Shown here: positions 11,750-23,574 of the stretch, in pieces
Layout of the letters: every line of letters starts with the position of its first letter
Position numbering within the stretch: the first letter of the stretch is position 1
DNA from: Mesotaenium endlicherianum
Lineage: Eukaryota; Streptophyta; Zygnematophyceae; Zygnematales; Mesotaeniaceae
Assembly (NCBI GenBank): GCA_009602735.1
Contig: WELA01010170.1
Coordinates: 86,862-150,861 of the forward strand
Length of the DNA: 64,000 nt
Reading direction: 5' to 3'
Translations under genes and position numbers: made by a program
The notes under the pieces: generated by a model
What the model was told of the DNA's origin: nothing
Seen by the model: the letters and a program-made list of their open reading frames with translations, nothing else
Database searches by the model: none

Positions 11750-13030
11750 ATGGCCGATCCTCAAGACCAACAGCAAGCTTTCGAAGGAAGCCCTTCCTCT
11801 CCAAGACACCCTCCTCCAGCGCCGATGGGAGAGCCCACTCAAGAAAATCTGCAACAACAAGAAGCACCACAAGGAGGAGTACACCCTCCTTCAGCGCCGA
11901 TGGGAGAGCCTACTCAAGGAAATCTGCAACAACAAGAAGCACCACAAGGAGGAGCACCGTCACATCCCGTGGCAGCCGCTATAGCAAAGTTGACCCCACC
12001 ACAAGGAGTTCCCGCAAATGAGTGGGCAGCCTTCCTAATGACCGTCCACAACCAAGTGGGCTTGGCCACCTATGAAGCAACCGTGCAAGCGTCAAGAGAA
12101 GCTATGGCTGCCATGGTTGCCCCTATTGCGAGCAATGCTCAAAATCCAGCCCCGGCTCAAGCGCCTCCACAAGAGCCAACGAGAGCAAGGAAACTCATCA
12201 AGCCCGGCAAACCCGACACTTTCAACCCCGGGAAAGGTGCCAACCTGAATTTATGGCTCTACCAAGTGGAGACGTACCTCGCATTCCTTGAAGTACCCGA
12301 GGAGGACTACGTTCCCTTTGCCGTTACCTTACTTAGAGGAGCAGCAACATCATGGTGGCGTAACTATCAAGCGGCTATATATCAAGCTATGGCGCACCCC
12401 ATGCTCGGCCAAGAGCCCCCACCATCATATGCAAGATGGGCAGATTTTCGTGAGGCCCTCAAGAAGCAATTCATGCCCATCAATGCGGAGAAGATTGCCC
12501 GAGGAAAGCTCCACCATCTCAAGCAAACGACGTCCGTTCAAGAGTATACATCCAGATTTCACACCCTCACTCTTGAGATCCCCAACATGTCTCTCTAGGA
12601 GAAGATTGACCGCTACATCTTTGGCCTCAAGGCCAAGGTGGCCAAGGAAGTGGAATTACGCGACTTGGCGGACTTCTCAAGGATCATTAAAGTGGCCCAG
12701 AAGGTGGATACCTTGGATTTCAAGCACTCCGTGCCTCCATCTTCACGGATTCCGGCGACGCGGGTGTACGCAGCCCCTTCCACATCCAAATCTGGACCCA
12801 CACCCATGGAAATCGGAGTTATTAAAAGGGACCCCGCGGCTGCCCGGAAGAGTGGAAGACCCTCCAATGACACTTATGATGCAAGAAACCAGCAAGGAGT
12901 GAAAGCAAGACTCTCGCCGGCTGAAGAAGAAGCTCTCATGACGGCTGGACTATGCTTTTATTGCTAGGAAAAGGACCATCGTGCACTGTCATGCTCCAAA
13001 ATGTTGTCAAAAAACGGACAGCGCCGGTAG
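11750..13030 (+). pseudogene. Gag polyprotein of family B, one frame interrupted by two TAG codons
   Basis: Starts at ATG 11750 (MADPQDQQQAFEGSP), shortly after the primer-binding site. The N-terminus is Pro/Gln-rich with a perfect-looking 25-residue tandem duplication (11818-11970). A retrotransposon gag/capsid domain follows (RKLIKPGKPDTFNPGKGANL, then AATSWWRNYQAAIYQ, then LHHLKQTTSVQEYTSRFHTL). The frame meets TAG at 12596-12598 and 12965-12967 and continues with good gag sequence after each. The second lies inside the only zinc knuckle (CFYC[13 protein letters not shown], otherwise a correct CX2CX4HX4C). The final gag stop is TAG at 13028-13030, just after the frameshift site. The two internal TAGs are either inactivating mutations or decoded codons; glutamine would suit both positions. 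Confidence 0.8.
13009..13015 (+). promoter_or_regulatory. Programmed -1 ribosomal frameshift heptamer joining gag to pol
   Basis: A AAA AAC is placed exactly in the gag frame (TCA AAA AAC GGA). This is a canonical X XXY YYZ slippery site, five codons before the gag stop. After a -1 slip, reading resumes at 13015 as CGG ACA GCG, which is the pol frame (RTAPVGKE), leading into the protease. The agreement of heptamer, phase, shift direction and position is strong sequence evidence. I did not identify a convincing downstream pseudoknot. Confidence 0.75.
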
Positions 13031-16000
13031 GCAAGGAGACTACCACCCCAAGACCCACTTCACAAAAAGACAACAAGCCAAGTGAGGTGGAGACTCCCGT
13101 TGAAGACGACGTTTCAGCCCCAATGAGTTTGAGAGGTTACCTTGGAGGAGAGAAGGTCCACATCTTGGTGGATAGCGGAGCTCAAGGCAACTTCATTGCT
13201 GCAGATTTTGCCACCAAGCACGGTGTTACTATGCGAACTCTTGACCACGACGAGGAGATTATGATGCCCGATGGATTCTCCTATACTACCCCTTCCAAGA
13301 AGACGTACCCCTTGGCACTCTCTATCAAGTCCTTCAAGGATAGAGTAGTGTTCTCCCCCATGCAATTGGGCAAGTACGACGTCATCCTAGGGACGCCTTG
13401 GTTGACCAAGCACAACCCCGAAGTTGGTTGGAGGACCAGTACTATCAAGATCAAGAATGACATCACTTCAAGAATCTGTATTTTGCACGCAATCCAGAAT
13501 ATCCAGACCCAAGACATCGAGAAGCCAACACACGAGATACTATTGTCCGCCCTCCAACTCAAGAGACTTGTGAGGAAGGGACACGAGCTTCTTTTGGCCT
13601 TGATCACGCCAAAAGACATCAAGAAAGACATCGAGAGTCAAGAAGGCAGCCCCGTTCCCAAGGAGATACAAGAAGTCTTCAAGGACTACAAAGAAGTGTT
13701 CTCCCCGGAATTGCCCAAGGGCCTATCCCCCAAAAGATTCGTAGACCACAAGATAGAGTTGGAGCCCGGAAGCAAGCCCATCTCTCGGCCTACGTTCAAA
13801 ATGTCATACACGGAGCTAGACGAAGTCAAGAAGCAAATCAAGGAGCTACTGGAGCATGGCTTCATTCGACCTAGCAAGTCGCCATTTGGAGCCCCGGTGC
13901 TATTTGTCAAGAAGAAAGATGGTACCTTGAGGATGTGTGTGGACTATCGCGCCCTCAACAAGATCACCATCAAGAATCGATACCCGCTGCCGCGCATGGA
14001 TGAGCTCATGGACCGGCTAGTTGGAGCCAAGTACTTCACGAAGATTGACTTACGGAGCGGCTACCACCAGATTCGCATCGCAGAAACGGACATAGAGAAG
14101 ACGGCATTCAGGACAAGATATGGACATTTCGAGTTCATGGTCCTGCCATTGGGACTCACCAACGCGCCAGCAACTTTCATGACTATGATGAACACCATAT
14201 TTCAGCCCATGTTGGACAGATTTGTGGTGGTATTCATCGATGACATCCTTATCTACAGCAAGACCCTTGAAGAGCATGCGAGACACTTGAAAGAAGTCCT
14301 TGAAGTATTGAAGCAAAACAAGCTATTTGCGAAGGAGTCAAAGTGCGAGTTTGCCAAACAAGAAGTGGAGTTCCTAGGTCTCCACGTGACTGCTGATGGC
14401 ATCAAGATGGACCCCAAGAAGACCACGGTGGTGGAGGAATGGCCAACCCCCACGACCAAGAAAGAACTCCAGTCATTCTTGGAATTTGCCAATTGGTACA
14501 GAAAATTCATCCAAGGCTTCTCGCACATAGCAGCCCCCCTGACAGACCTACTCAAGAAGGACAGGCTATATACATGGACCGAGAAAGAGGAAGAGGCATT
14601 TCAAGAGTTAAAGCGAAGATTGACCACATCCCCGGTGCTCACACTCCCAAGTCCAAACCCAGATTGGCTCTTCCACGTCATCACCGATGCATCTTCCTAT
14701 GCAATAGGAGCAATCCTGCTTCAAGACCAAGGCAAGGGACTGCAGCCCATCGCCTACGAGTCAAGGAAGCTAAATCCAGCCGAGCAAAATTATACAACCA
14801 CGGAGCGAGAGGCATTGGCGATTGTACATGCCTTGAAGGTTTGGCGCTGCTACGTTGAAGGACGCAAAGTACTGGTCACCACAGACCACAAGGCGTTAAA
14901 GTGCCTCCAGACGCAGTCGTATCTCTCAAAGAGACAAGCAAGATGGAGCGGATACTTGCAACAATACAACATCACGATTCAGTACCAGCCCGACAAGACA
15001 AACCCGGCTGACCCCCTCTCAAGACTGCAATTAAATGCAGTGATGGTATCCCTGAAGACAGATCTGGAAGCTCGATTTTCAGCCGCCTATGAAAGAGACC
15101 CTTACTACAAGAACAAAGAAGCAGACTTGGACCCATACAAGAAGCAAGAAGGCAATTATTGGGTGAGGCAGGACACGGGCCAGAGATGTGTTCCTAATGA
15201 CTTAGACCTCCGGCTCTTGCTTCTACGAGAAGCACACGACAACCCTCTTGGAGGACACTTCGGAATCCTAAGGACCACGGGCGTTCTAGCTAGGACTTAT
15301 TGTTGGCCAGGCATGTCTAAGCAAGTCAAGGAGTACTGCAGGAGCTCTGACACATGCCAAAGATTTAAGACATCATCGCAAAGGGCGGGAGGACTCCTCC
15401 AACCACTACCAATCCCCGAAAGACAATGGACGGACATCTCAATGGACCTTATCGTGGACTTGCCCGTCACACCTCGAGGCCATAATGCAATACTCACGGT
15501 GGTGGACAGACTTACTAAGATGGCTCATTTTATTCCCACGACGACTAAGGCTACAGCACCACAACTTGCAAGACTCATCTTTGACAACATCTTCCGACTC
15601 CATGGACTACCATCAAGAACTGTGTCAGATAAAGATCCAAGATTCACAAGCCATTTCTGGAAAAATCTCGTCAAGAACTTGGATACATCGTTGAATATGT
15701 CTACCGCCTACCACCCACAATCAGATGGGCAAACCGAGCGTATGAATCGTACCCTAAAGACCTCTCTAAAGGCCTACGTGTCTACCCTCGAGCAAGACTG
15801 GGACATGTACTTGACCCCCCTCGAGTTTGCCTACAACAACACTACGCAGGCCTCTACCCAAGAGTCCCCATTCTTCCTCAACTATGGCTTCCATCCGACC
15901 ACGCCACTGAGCTTCACGGCTGGCCATGATGAAGTACCTGCAGCCACAGATTTTATGGAGACATTAGAAGCAGCCCTTACAGCAGCGAAGAAAGCTCTAC

Positions 16001-16617
16001 AACACGCGCAAGATGCTCAAGCAAGAGTGGCGAACAGATCCAGAAGAGAAATTACGTACAGAGTGGGTGACAACGTGTTACTATCATCCAAGAACATTTC
16101 CCTGAACAACAGGCCTGCCGGCAGCAAGTTCTCTCCCAAGTATTTGGGACCCTTCAAGATTATCCAGCAAGTCAACCCCGTTGCTTTCAAGCTAGAACTT
16201 CCCCAGACTATGCACATCGACCCCGTATTCCACGCTTCCCTCTTCAAGCCATATGTGCAACCCGACAACAAGTTCCCAGGACGTGTGACAACCCCACCAG
16301 CCCCAACAATAGTGGATGATCATTTGGAGTACGAAGTGGAAGACATAGTGGCTATGAGAAATTTCAGGAGACAGCAGCAATACTTGATCAAGTGGAAAGG
16401 ATATCCAGATTCGGAGAATAGTTGGGTGGCGGCGCACTACCTTGACAAAGTTCAGAGAAAGTTGAAGCGCTTCCATGCTGCCAACCCCCATCTTGGACCA
16501 GCCCCAAGTCTCTCTACAAGAAGCCCGAAGACTTCAGGGAGGCAGCCTGCCACCATCAAGAAGCAGCAGAAGACCCCTTGGAGGCAGCCTGCAAGAACAA
16601 GAAAGAGGAAAAATTGA
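13015..16617 (+). CDS. pol: Pol polyprotein of family B: protease, RT, RNase H, integrase, chromodomain
   Basis: The open frame begins at 12952, but translation probably enters by -1 frameshifting at 13015; there is no sensible own start. Domains in order: protease with LVDSGAQ (Asp at 13171); reverse transcriptase with [20 protein letters not shown] and the FIDD catalytic motif near 14235-14246; RNase H ([19 protein letters not shown]); integrase with its HHCC zinc site (about 15234-15366) and catalytic Asp, Asp and Glu in SMDLI, SDKDPRF and [10 protein letters not shown]; then a chromodomain (about 16327-16480, [15 protein letters not shown]). It ends at TGA 16615-16617. No stop or frameshift interrupts about 1,200 codons. 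Chromodomains of this type are thought to bind methylated histone tails and guide integration. All catalytic residues I can check are present. Confidence 0.93.
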   Translation, partial: RTAPVGKETTTPRPTSQKDNKPSEVETPVEDDVSAPMSLRGYLGGEKVHILVDSGAQGNFIAADFATKHGVTMRTLDHDEEIMMPDGFSYTTPSKKTYPLALSIKSFKDRVVFSPMQLGKYDVILGTPWLTKHNPEVGWRTSTIKIKNDITSRICILHAIQNIQTQDIEKPTHEILLSALQLKRLVRKGHELLLALITPKDIKKDIESQEGSPVPKEIQEVFKDYKEVFSPELPKGLSPKRFVDHKIELEPGSKPISRPTFKMSYTELDEVKKQIKELLEHGFIRPSKSPFGAPVLFVKKKDGTLRMCVDYRALNKITIKNRYPLPRMDELMDRLVGAKYFTKIDLRSGYHQIRIAETDIEKTAFRTRYGHFEFMVLPLGLTNAPATFMTMMNTIFQPMLDRFVVVFIDDILIYSKTLEEHARHLKEVLEVLKQNKLFAKESKCEFAKQEVEFLGLHVTADGIKMDPKKTTVVEEWPTPTTKKELQSFLEFANWYRKFIQGFSHIAAPLTDLLKKDRLYTWTEKEEEAFQELKRRLTTSPVLTLPSPNPDWLFHVITDASSYAIGAILLQDQGKGLQPIAYESRKLNPAEQNYTTTEREALAIVHALKVWRCYVEGRKVLVTTDHKALKCLQTQSYLSKRQARWSGYLQQYNITIQYQPDKTNPADPLSRLQLNAVMVSLKTDLEARFSAAYERDPYYKNKEADLDPYKKQEGNYWVRQDTGQRCVPNDLDLRLLLLREAHDNPLGGHFGILRTTGVLARTYCWPGMSKQVKEYCRSSDTCQRFKTSSQRAGGLLQPLPIPERQWTDISMDLIVDLPVTPRGHNAILTVVDRLTKMAHFIPTTTKATAPQLARLIFDNIFRLHGLPSRTVSDKDPRFTSHFWKNLVKNLDTSLNMSTAYHPQSDGQTERMNRTLKTSLKAYVSTLEQDWDMYLTPLEFAYNNTTQASTQESPFFLNYGFHPTTPLSFTAGHDEVPAATDFMETLEAALTAAKKALQHAQDAQARVANRSRREITYRVGDNVLLSSKNISLNNRPAGSKFSPKYLGPFKIIQQVNPVAFKLELPQTMHIDPVFHASLFKPYVQPDNKFPGRVTTPPAPTIVDDHLEYEVEDIVAMRNFRRQQQYLIKWKGYPDSENSWVAAHYLDKVQRKLKRFHAANPHLGPAPSLSTRSPKTSGRQPATIKKQQKTPWRQPARTRKRKN

Positions 16618-17370
16618 CATTAGACACTCTTCTCTTCTCAGAGTTTCTGGACAGAAAACTAAAACTGCTACTGGTGATAGGTCTCTACAAAAAAAATTAT
16701 AAAAGCCTACCTTGCTGTAGTCCATAAGTAGTCGGTCATTTAGAGTCCAAGTTCGCTCAATTTGGAGCACTGGTGAGAGAGATATGATACTCTCAGTAGA
16801 AGGGGGTCAAGCTGCTGGCATTGTTAGGGCAGAATATGACCTCTAACATTGTGCCCTCCCCTGAACTTGGAATGCTTTGAAACTCAAGACTCTGGTAGCA
16901 CATTTTACAGCGCCCATTTTGAGACTTAGTTTGCAAAATTTGGAGAAGTATAGAAGGACTTATGATTCTCAGAAGTTTCTGCACAGATTTGGAGGAGTGC
17001 CTACTCTCTCAGCCCTCAACAACACTCCAGAAATTAGAATGCTCTCAAATTTGGTGATCCGGTAGAGTTCTTTGACGCGGTTCGTCTGGCACTCAAACTT
17101 TCAGATTTGGAGCATTTGTGTGGACGCTATGAATTTTTGAATTTGTGGCAGATTCTGGGCCAACTTGTACAATTTTCTTTATCATCAAGGAGTAGGCTAG
17201 CCAATAAGGTCACACCACCCACGACCTTGCCTAGTCTACCTTACATGTGTAGCACCTGACTTGGCGCCTTGGACTAATCCTCTTCACATGTGTGGCATCT
17301 GACTTGAAGATGTTGACTAGTCTGCTCCACATGTGTAAGACCTGACTTGACGCGCCGAGACGTCGCTTAA

Positions 17371-17386
17371 TCTGGCGGGGGAGTGA
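17371..17386 (+). promoter_or_regulatory. Polypurine tract of family B
   Basis: TCTGGCGGGGGAGTGA lies directly before the 3' LTR start at 17387 and primes plus-strand DNA synthesis. The same position in the truncated copy reads TCGGGGGGGTGA. The region 16618-17370 between pol and the tract is non-coding and conserved with the truncated copy. Confidence 0.75.
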
Positions 17387-17674
17387 TGTAGTGATTTGAG
17401 TTATTATACATTAGTTTTCATATATTTTAATGTTTTCAAATGTATTTGGAGTAGTATTGTGTGGATTCAAGTGTGAATAGGAACTCTAGTGACTTGGTTC
17501 ATGTCCATTGAACCTTGTAAGGTATTTTCGAAGTTAGAGGAAAGACCTAGAAGAACTCCACGTGGCAAAAGTCAAATATGCCATTTTTAGGTCAAAAGGA
17601 CATGGGTACATTATTCTAGAAAGAGGTGGCAAGTGTTGGGATGTGTTGGGTGCCAACACATCAACATACATCTT
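17387..17674 (+). repeat. 3' LTR of family B, truncated
   Basis: Begins TGTAGTGATTTGAG like the 5' LTR and matches it for about 288 bp, then stops abruptly after CAACATACATCTT, where unrelated sequence begins. The last roughly 210 bp, including the TATA box and terminal CACTACA, are gone. Confidence 0.85.
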
Positions 17675-18564
17675 GAGCTGTCGAAGACCGCTTAGGTCCA
17701 ACCACAATCCAACCTTTACATCCCTGATGAGTTCGTTAGACGTGTCAATACAGTAATTTATGTCAACTATGTCCACGTGCACGAACAACTTCTTCATATT
17801 TCAAATCTCAAAAATGAAGTCAAAGACAACTTGAAGTAGATGGGTGTCTCCTTTGCCGTGAATTATAATTCTCCCGAGTTGTGGGCACTTGGTAGCATTC
17901 AAGTGCAGTGACAAGTCATGTAAATCGGAAGAAAAGATTCATAGGCTATAAAGCCCACCTCAGTCACCTTAGGCATCCTTTGGAGTTCCGTTATAAAATA
18001 GGGTGCCCGCATATCGGAAGCAATACATGCGCATCCATGCATGAAGGACGAGTGCACAATGTGTTCTACAGGTGACGAACGTATTTCAAAGCCCTATAAA
18101 CGTCACACTTTTTGTACGTTTCCTTTTTCTGAGTATGCTTCTTAGGGCTACTGACAACCATATTTCACTATTTCCTTCTCGAGGGCGAAAAGAGGTGCTA
18201 ATTGTCTGGAGTCATGGCTGAATTTCTTGATGAAAAGAGATAAGGTAGTGAAACAATCAGGTAGAATTGGTCCTACTATTTGCTTCTTGAATCATTGGGA
18301 AGAAGGAACTTGACGACAGGGTAAACGAGGCTCGCAGAGCATGCATCTAACGAGCTTGTGCTGACACATGAAGCTAAGCTACTCTCCTTATGTAAGCTCA
18401 TGAAAGCTACACTTGTCGTGAAGATGACATCATACGACAACAAGAGCCTCGGCGTTCAACTCCTGCATGGGCTTAGTACCTAACTTACGATAAAGGAAAA
18501 AAATCTCGACAGTGAGAATGAGGCCCGTAGAGCAGTATGTGTGCAGCTGAATCAATGTGAGCTG
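17675..18564. other. No gene seen; flank with similarity to 3' side of A2
   Basis: No supported coding region. A segment near 18417-18480 (AAGATGACATCAT onward, including GGCGTTCAACTCC) resembles 31548-31610 on the other side of element A2. The flanks of A2 are therefore related to each other rather than being unique host DNA. Confidence 0.5.
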
Positions 18565-19588
18565 TGTCATGATTCATTAAGTTGAGGTTGACGTACAAAA
18601 TCAAGCTCTACGTGTGTGGACCATCAACCTAGGAAGACCAACTTTGCATTGACTTTACACATCCATATGTTGACCTTCTCTAGATTTACAAGTCACCAAA
18701 GTGTAGCGCGTCGAAGCATCTTCCGAATGGCACCGATTTTGCGTCATTTGGTTAGAATTAAACGAGATAGACGCGATCTAGTCCGCACCCTTTTCGGCAC
18801 CTAGCGGAATCACACCAAATGGCCAACTTGTGACTCAATGCACCCAAAGGTGACAATGTTGACTATTCGTGACCCCAAGGACCCCTAGCTTTGTGCGCAC
18901 AAATCCGCGAGCCCTTCAGACTACATAAGTCTTGCATTTCCATAGTATAACTGCATCATTGAGGCTATAACTTGGTGACAGCATCACCTACTTCTGAAGG
19001 AAGCTTCCTCAAGTTCCAGATTCACTTTTGAGGCGCTATCTACGTAGAATCACCCAAGGTAAGCTCGGCCAATGAGAGACACATAGCATATTTTACGTGC
19101 TTTGCTTTGATTGGTTTGAGTCATGCTTAGCCTATAGGAGTGCTAGTACATGCCTTGTACACATTAGTGGACACAGGAGAGCCTCCTAGAATGACTACAT
19201 GCGTTGGATCCGCCGCATACGACGCCGGGTTTCCAGGAGTATAAGTACTAGGGAAGCCCCTAAAGGGACATCTTTTTAGAAGTCCCATTATGCCAGTTGT
19301 AAGTCACAGAGCTTATCAGTAAAGCTTACACTTTTATCTCTTGTGTTTTGAGAACCACTTAGTCTCTCTCTTGTGAAGAGCAAGCCTTGCTGGCTTCCAG
19401 TCACTAGAAGAACTTCACAAGTGGTGAGCAAAGTCACAGCTTATACCCTCTGCCATAGAACTACTCTTGAAGATCATGATGTGCTTCCAGTAATCTTTTG
19501 GGCCAGACTTCATTAGTTGTTTTCCTACCAAATTACAGTCTTGAGGTGCTCACTCTAGAGAGTACACACTCCTTACTTCTAAAAAGAT
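18565..19588 (+). repeat. 5' LTR of copy A2
   Basis: About 1,024 bp starting TGTCATGATTCATTAAG. A TATAAG motif near 19239 is a possible core promoter element. The inner boundary is set where homology with the 3' LTR copy ends (AAAAAGAT). Confidence 0.82.
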
Positions 19589-19624
19589 CTCTCTTTGCCC
19601 GCAAGCAATTAGAATCTTCAATGT

Positions 19625-20880
19625 ATGCCTACCTGTAGTGGGCGTGCTTACCAACCATACTACAAAGGGGTTAGTGGAGAAGACTCAGACTCCGATCTCG
19701 AGACTGTCACTGAACCCTCTGAAGGGGAGCAGCCGGCACTCGTACTTCCGGTGGTTGTCCCTGAGCCATCTTCCCAGTGGGCTCACCACGATTCCTGGTA
19801 TCCCATGGCACGCGACCACGAGGTCAAGGCTGACAGGTCCTCCCTCTTCCGCTTCAGCGGCAGACCAGGAACCTGTGATCTGGACAACACAATCTCAGAG
19901 TTCGAGGCTGAGTTCGTGACCGCGAGGCTCAAAACGCCCGCGCTCACTAAGCGTGACGTGTTCTATACGCTCATGCGCTATCTCCTCTATGAGGCCCGTG
20001 AGAAGGGTGACAAGATCTACGCACGCACAGAGCCTGTGGGGGAACCCCCAGGGAAGACCGCCCTCGCTGACCCGGTAAAGGCCTTCTGGGACGTCCTCAG
20101 GAAGGAGTCCAGGCCGCGACCGAAGAGAAGGTGTATGAGCTGCACCACTTCTTCCGCCGCAAGAACAAGACGATCCGCATGACGCACCTTTGCCGAGACG
20201 TTGGCACCGTCACTGACGGGGAGGCAGCATAAATTTTCTTGCGCGCTGTAGAGCCACGTTTGAGGGAGCGAGCCATGGCTCCTCTCATCTACCACATTGG
20301 CTCCAAGAACTCGCTGGAGGACGCTTACCTCTCAATCGAGAAGCAGAGCCTTGCCGCTGCACGGAGCAACATTAGCGACCGTGTAGGCCTCGCACCCACG
20401 GGCGTATGCCAGGAGTCTTTGGTGCTGCCATCCACAACGATGCGCCCAACTCCGGCTTGCCAGCCCCAGCAGCAGCAACAGCCCCAGCGCTCTCAGCTGT
20501 CCCAACAGACCGAGCAGCGCGGGGTTCTCGGTGGCTGCACATCCATGGCCGCCACGACGAGCGACTCCTGTTGGTCTTGCGGGAAGACGGGCCACTCTTG
20601 CCAGAACTGCACTATTGCGCCAAATGGCAAGCCCGGTGACTGTACCTCCTGTGGCAAGGCCGGCCACCTGCAGATCGTATGCTTGCAAAAGAAGCGCGAC
20701 GTCGAGAACGGACGCGCTCGTGACAACCCTGCGCCCGCAGCAGGATTTCGGGGCATGCGTAACCCTCGCACGGGTGGACGCCCCTCGATGACGGCAGCCA
20801 CGGCCACGATGGACGCCGCACTGCTTGAGTTGATTACTAACGATTTCAACGACGTCGTCGATGCCCTCGTAGAGGCTAAT
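19625..20880 (+). pseudogene. Gag (capsid and two zinc knuckles), copy A2
   Basis: Starts at ATG 19625 (MPTCSGRAYQPYYKG), just inside the 5' LTR. The capsid region is homologous to A1 but shifts frame near 20113 and has a TAA at about 20230, where A1 has an AAE codon run. From 20239 the frame continues with Gln-rich sequence and two intact CCHC knuckles: CWSCGKTGHSCQNC (20569-20610) and CTSCGKAGHLQIVC (20641-20682). A short helical, heptad-like segment follows (NDVVDALVEANAEIARLRDL). A working family member would make Gag as one long polyprotein. Confidence 0.78.
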
Positions 20881-23574
20881 GCGGAGATCGCCAGACTCCG
20901 TGATCTCGTCCACCGCCAGTTACGACGCGTGCGGAGCCCTCTTTGCACGCGTTCCGCCGTCCGACGCTCCAACTCCGACAGCTGGCGTCTGCGGAGCTCT
21001 TGCGCACTTCCACAACGTCGACATGTGGCAGCCCCAGACGCTAGCACCTGGCGCTACAGCAAAGCTGCAACCTCGCACGCGCCCGCCCCTCGACAATGGT
21101 TCGGCGACCAACGCCGCAGACGTCTGCGCAGACGCTTCTGCCAGACCTGCGCACTCTGCGCGGATGTCCGTCAGCAGCCGCTACACTCGTCCGATCAGGC
21201 TGCCAGATGGCAGGCTGCACGCTCACGCGGGCCCGCTACCCTGTGTCACGGACGCTGCAGCTCTTGACGCGCCCCTTGACGGTGCGGCACACACGCCAGC
21301 ACAGCCGCAGGCTCCGGCAGCCCCTCTGGCCTGTGCCGCCCTGCTGACGCCAGCAGTGCTTTTGGCAGCCTGCGCAGCGACAGCTGTCGCGACGGGGCGC
21401 GCTCGCCAGCTGAGTACCACGACTGCAGCACACACGGCTGCAACGCCCCTTGTTCTACGCGTCGCCAGCCCGCGCGCAGATCTACGCACCAGCCGGCAAC
21501 GTCGGGATGATCGTCCCCTGCTGGCTGCTGCAAGCAGCAGGGTCCAGCAGGCGCCGACTCTTGCCATGTGTCCAGTTGGCCGTGTCGCTTCCGTCGTCAA
21601 CCACGCGCACACTTGCACTCTCAAGCGTACGCTCACGCCGCACACAGCGGCGGGAGGCTTGTCGGGCAGCCAGCTACGGGATCGTAGCCTGGCAGCCACA
21701 GCAGCAGCTGCGCACGCCAGCTGCGCACACGTCCTTCCACGTGGCGCGCGCACGCAGCTCGGCACGGCCAGCACAGATCCGGTGGCCGCAATCGTTATTC
21801 CTAGTCAAAGGGGGGGCAACCCTGACTACGCTGTGCGGCCAGACTGCCGGGTGGAGCGCCAGTGGCAAGTTCAGGGTCGCGCAACGCCATGGTTTAAACC
21901 CTGGATGCGCACAAAACCCCCGCGCCGACGCAATTCGCGCTACGGGGGCCTCGGCATACGCACCGCCAGGGGTTGGGCGTCACAAGCGGCGCCCAAGGTA
22001 GCCGACGGACCTTGATGCCGGACTGGCCAAGCGCCCCCGCAACCCCAGGAGCAATTGGTAGGCGCCACTCGGCAGCCTCCCAGCAACCGCACTTGCGCCA
22101 GTCGTGGCAGCCGCGCCAGCAGCCGTCGCACCTGACGCGTGCGCGGCTGGCGAGACTTTGCCTGACGGCAGCTGCACACTTGCGTATGCCTGCACACGCC
22201 CGCACACGCCCCGCACCGCACTGCAAGGCTTGCTCAGCGGCCAGCCACGCAACCACCTCACGGCATCCACAGCAGCCGCTGCGTACAGCAATTGCGCACA
22301 CGTGCCGCCATTCGGCAGGCGCCCGCGGTCCACCCCAGCGAGCGCAGATCTGGCGGCCGCGACTGCCATCCCAAGTCAGGGGGCAATATCCCTGATTGCG
22401 TTGCGCGGGCGTATCTCCGTTTGGAGCTGCAACGGCACGCACACGGCTGCGCAAAGCCAGGGCTCAAACCCTGGCTGCGCACAAAACCCTTGGGCCTTCG
22501 CGATAAGCGTGGCGAGGGTCTCGGCGACCACGCGCGCTACCTTGCTTGGGGCAGCCGATACCGACACCGACACCGGTCGGGCAACGCGACCTTGCAGGCC
22601 CAGGGGCGTCCTTGAAGCGCCACTTGTCAGGCTGCCAGCAGCCATGCCTGCGCCAGCTCCGGCGTTCAGGCCAGCAGCCGAAGCGCCAACGCCCGAAGCG
22701 GCGCTAGCATTCGCAGCCGCTCCGGCGGAGGCACCAGCGTTCGTCGAGGCGCCAGCTGCAAGAGGACCCGAGCCAGCGCATCTCACGGCGCCAGTACCAG
22801 GTGGGCCAGTGCCACCTGGCGGCATTCTGGTTGCCAAGGCAGCGCCAGCATCGATAGCTGAGCCAGCAGGCCTGGCACCTGCGCCGGCGACTGCGCAGGC
22901 ATGCTCAGGAGCGATCGCACTCGCTCTCACTACCCTCACGACGTCAGCGCCGAGTACGCCAGCGCCAAGCGCGCCAGCGCCAGGTGCGTCCGCGCTCGGA
23001 GCACTAGCACAGGTACGCCAGCGCTAGGTGTGCCAGCCGCTCGTTTACCGGCTGTACCAGCAGCTGCGCCTGCTGTTGCAGTAGCATGCGGCCCCATTCT
23101 GTCCTGCTGTGCACGCATAGTGCCACTTGGAGGCCGCACAGCAGACAGCAGCGCACGACGCAAGCACGCTTTGGTGGCAGCTGGACGCCCAGCGGTGGCA
23201 CAGAAGCGCGCCGGGCCGGATCAGGAGCGTTGCACGGAGGAGGCGTCGCGTCTGCCCCGCTTGTTCCGCGTGCTGGACACGCCAGCAGCGCCAGCGGCCT
23301 TCGCGCCTCACGCGATGTCCTCGCCGATGACCACGGTGCAGCTCAGTGCCGAGGTCATCTTGCTGGCGCTTCACCGCATGCCCGCAGTCTCCTTTGCGGA
23401 GCTCGGCGTGTTGATGGAGGCCACACGGCGAGCAACCCAGCTACTGCTCCAGTTGCGCAGGGCCAGCCAGTGCGCCTCTGATGGCAGGCCAACGTCAGAC
23501 GCGGCAGCCGCGGTGCTCTCCGCACCCGCGCGACTTGCGCATGAGCGTAGGATGATCAGCACGCCTAGCGCTGC
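20881..23574 (+). pseudogene. Ala/Pro-rich spacer with diverged internal repeats, copy A2
   Basis: Roughly 2.7 kb of GC-rich sequence, open in different frames (20879-22015, 22104-23027, then 22901 onward). The translation is Ala/Pro/Thr-rich and contains at least two diverged copies of a block of about 110 residues, marked by AHASCAHVLPRGARTQ and AAYSNCAHVPPFGRRPRS, each followed by an AIPSQ motif and a KPWA- or NPWAF-like end. A homologous spacer lies in A1. No known domain is recognised. Such a long spacer between nucleocapsid and protease is unusual for gypsy elements. Confidence 0.6.

Larger units (their letters stand above)
11213..17674 (+). mobile_element. Family B Ty3/gypsy chromovirus, nearly complete
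   Basis: Order: 5' LTR (11213-11712), Met-tRNA primer-binding site (11714-11725), gag, -1 frameshift site, pol (protease, RT, RNase H, integrase, chromodomain), 3' non-coding region, polypurine tract (17371-17386) and a truncated 3' LTR (17387-17674). By eye the shared parts of the two LTRs differ at about 19 of 283 positions. That makes the copy fairly old, yet pol is uninterrupted. Gag carries two in-frame TAG codons. No target duplication can be scored because the 3' LTR end is lost. Confidence 0.92.

Noticed and set aside
20332-21774. Minus-strand ORFs of about 180-190 codons across A2 gag
   Set aside because: Shadows of the GC-rich plus-strand gag and spacer; the zinc knuckles and A1 homology fix the plus strand as coding.
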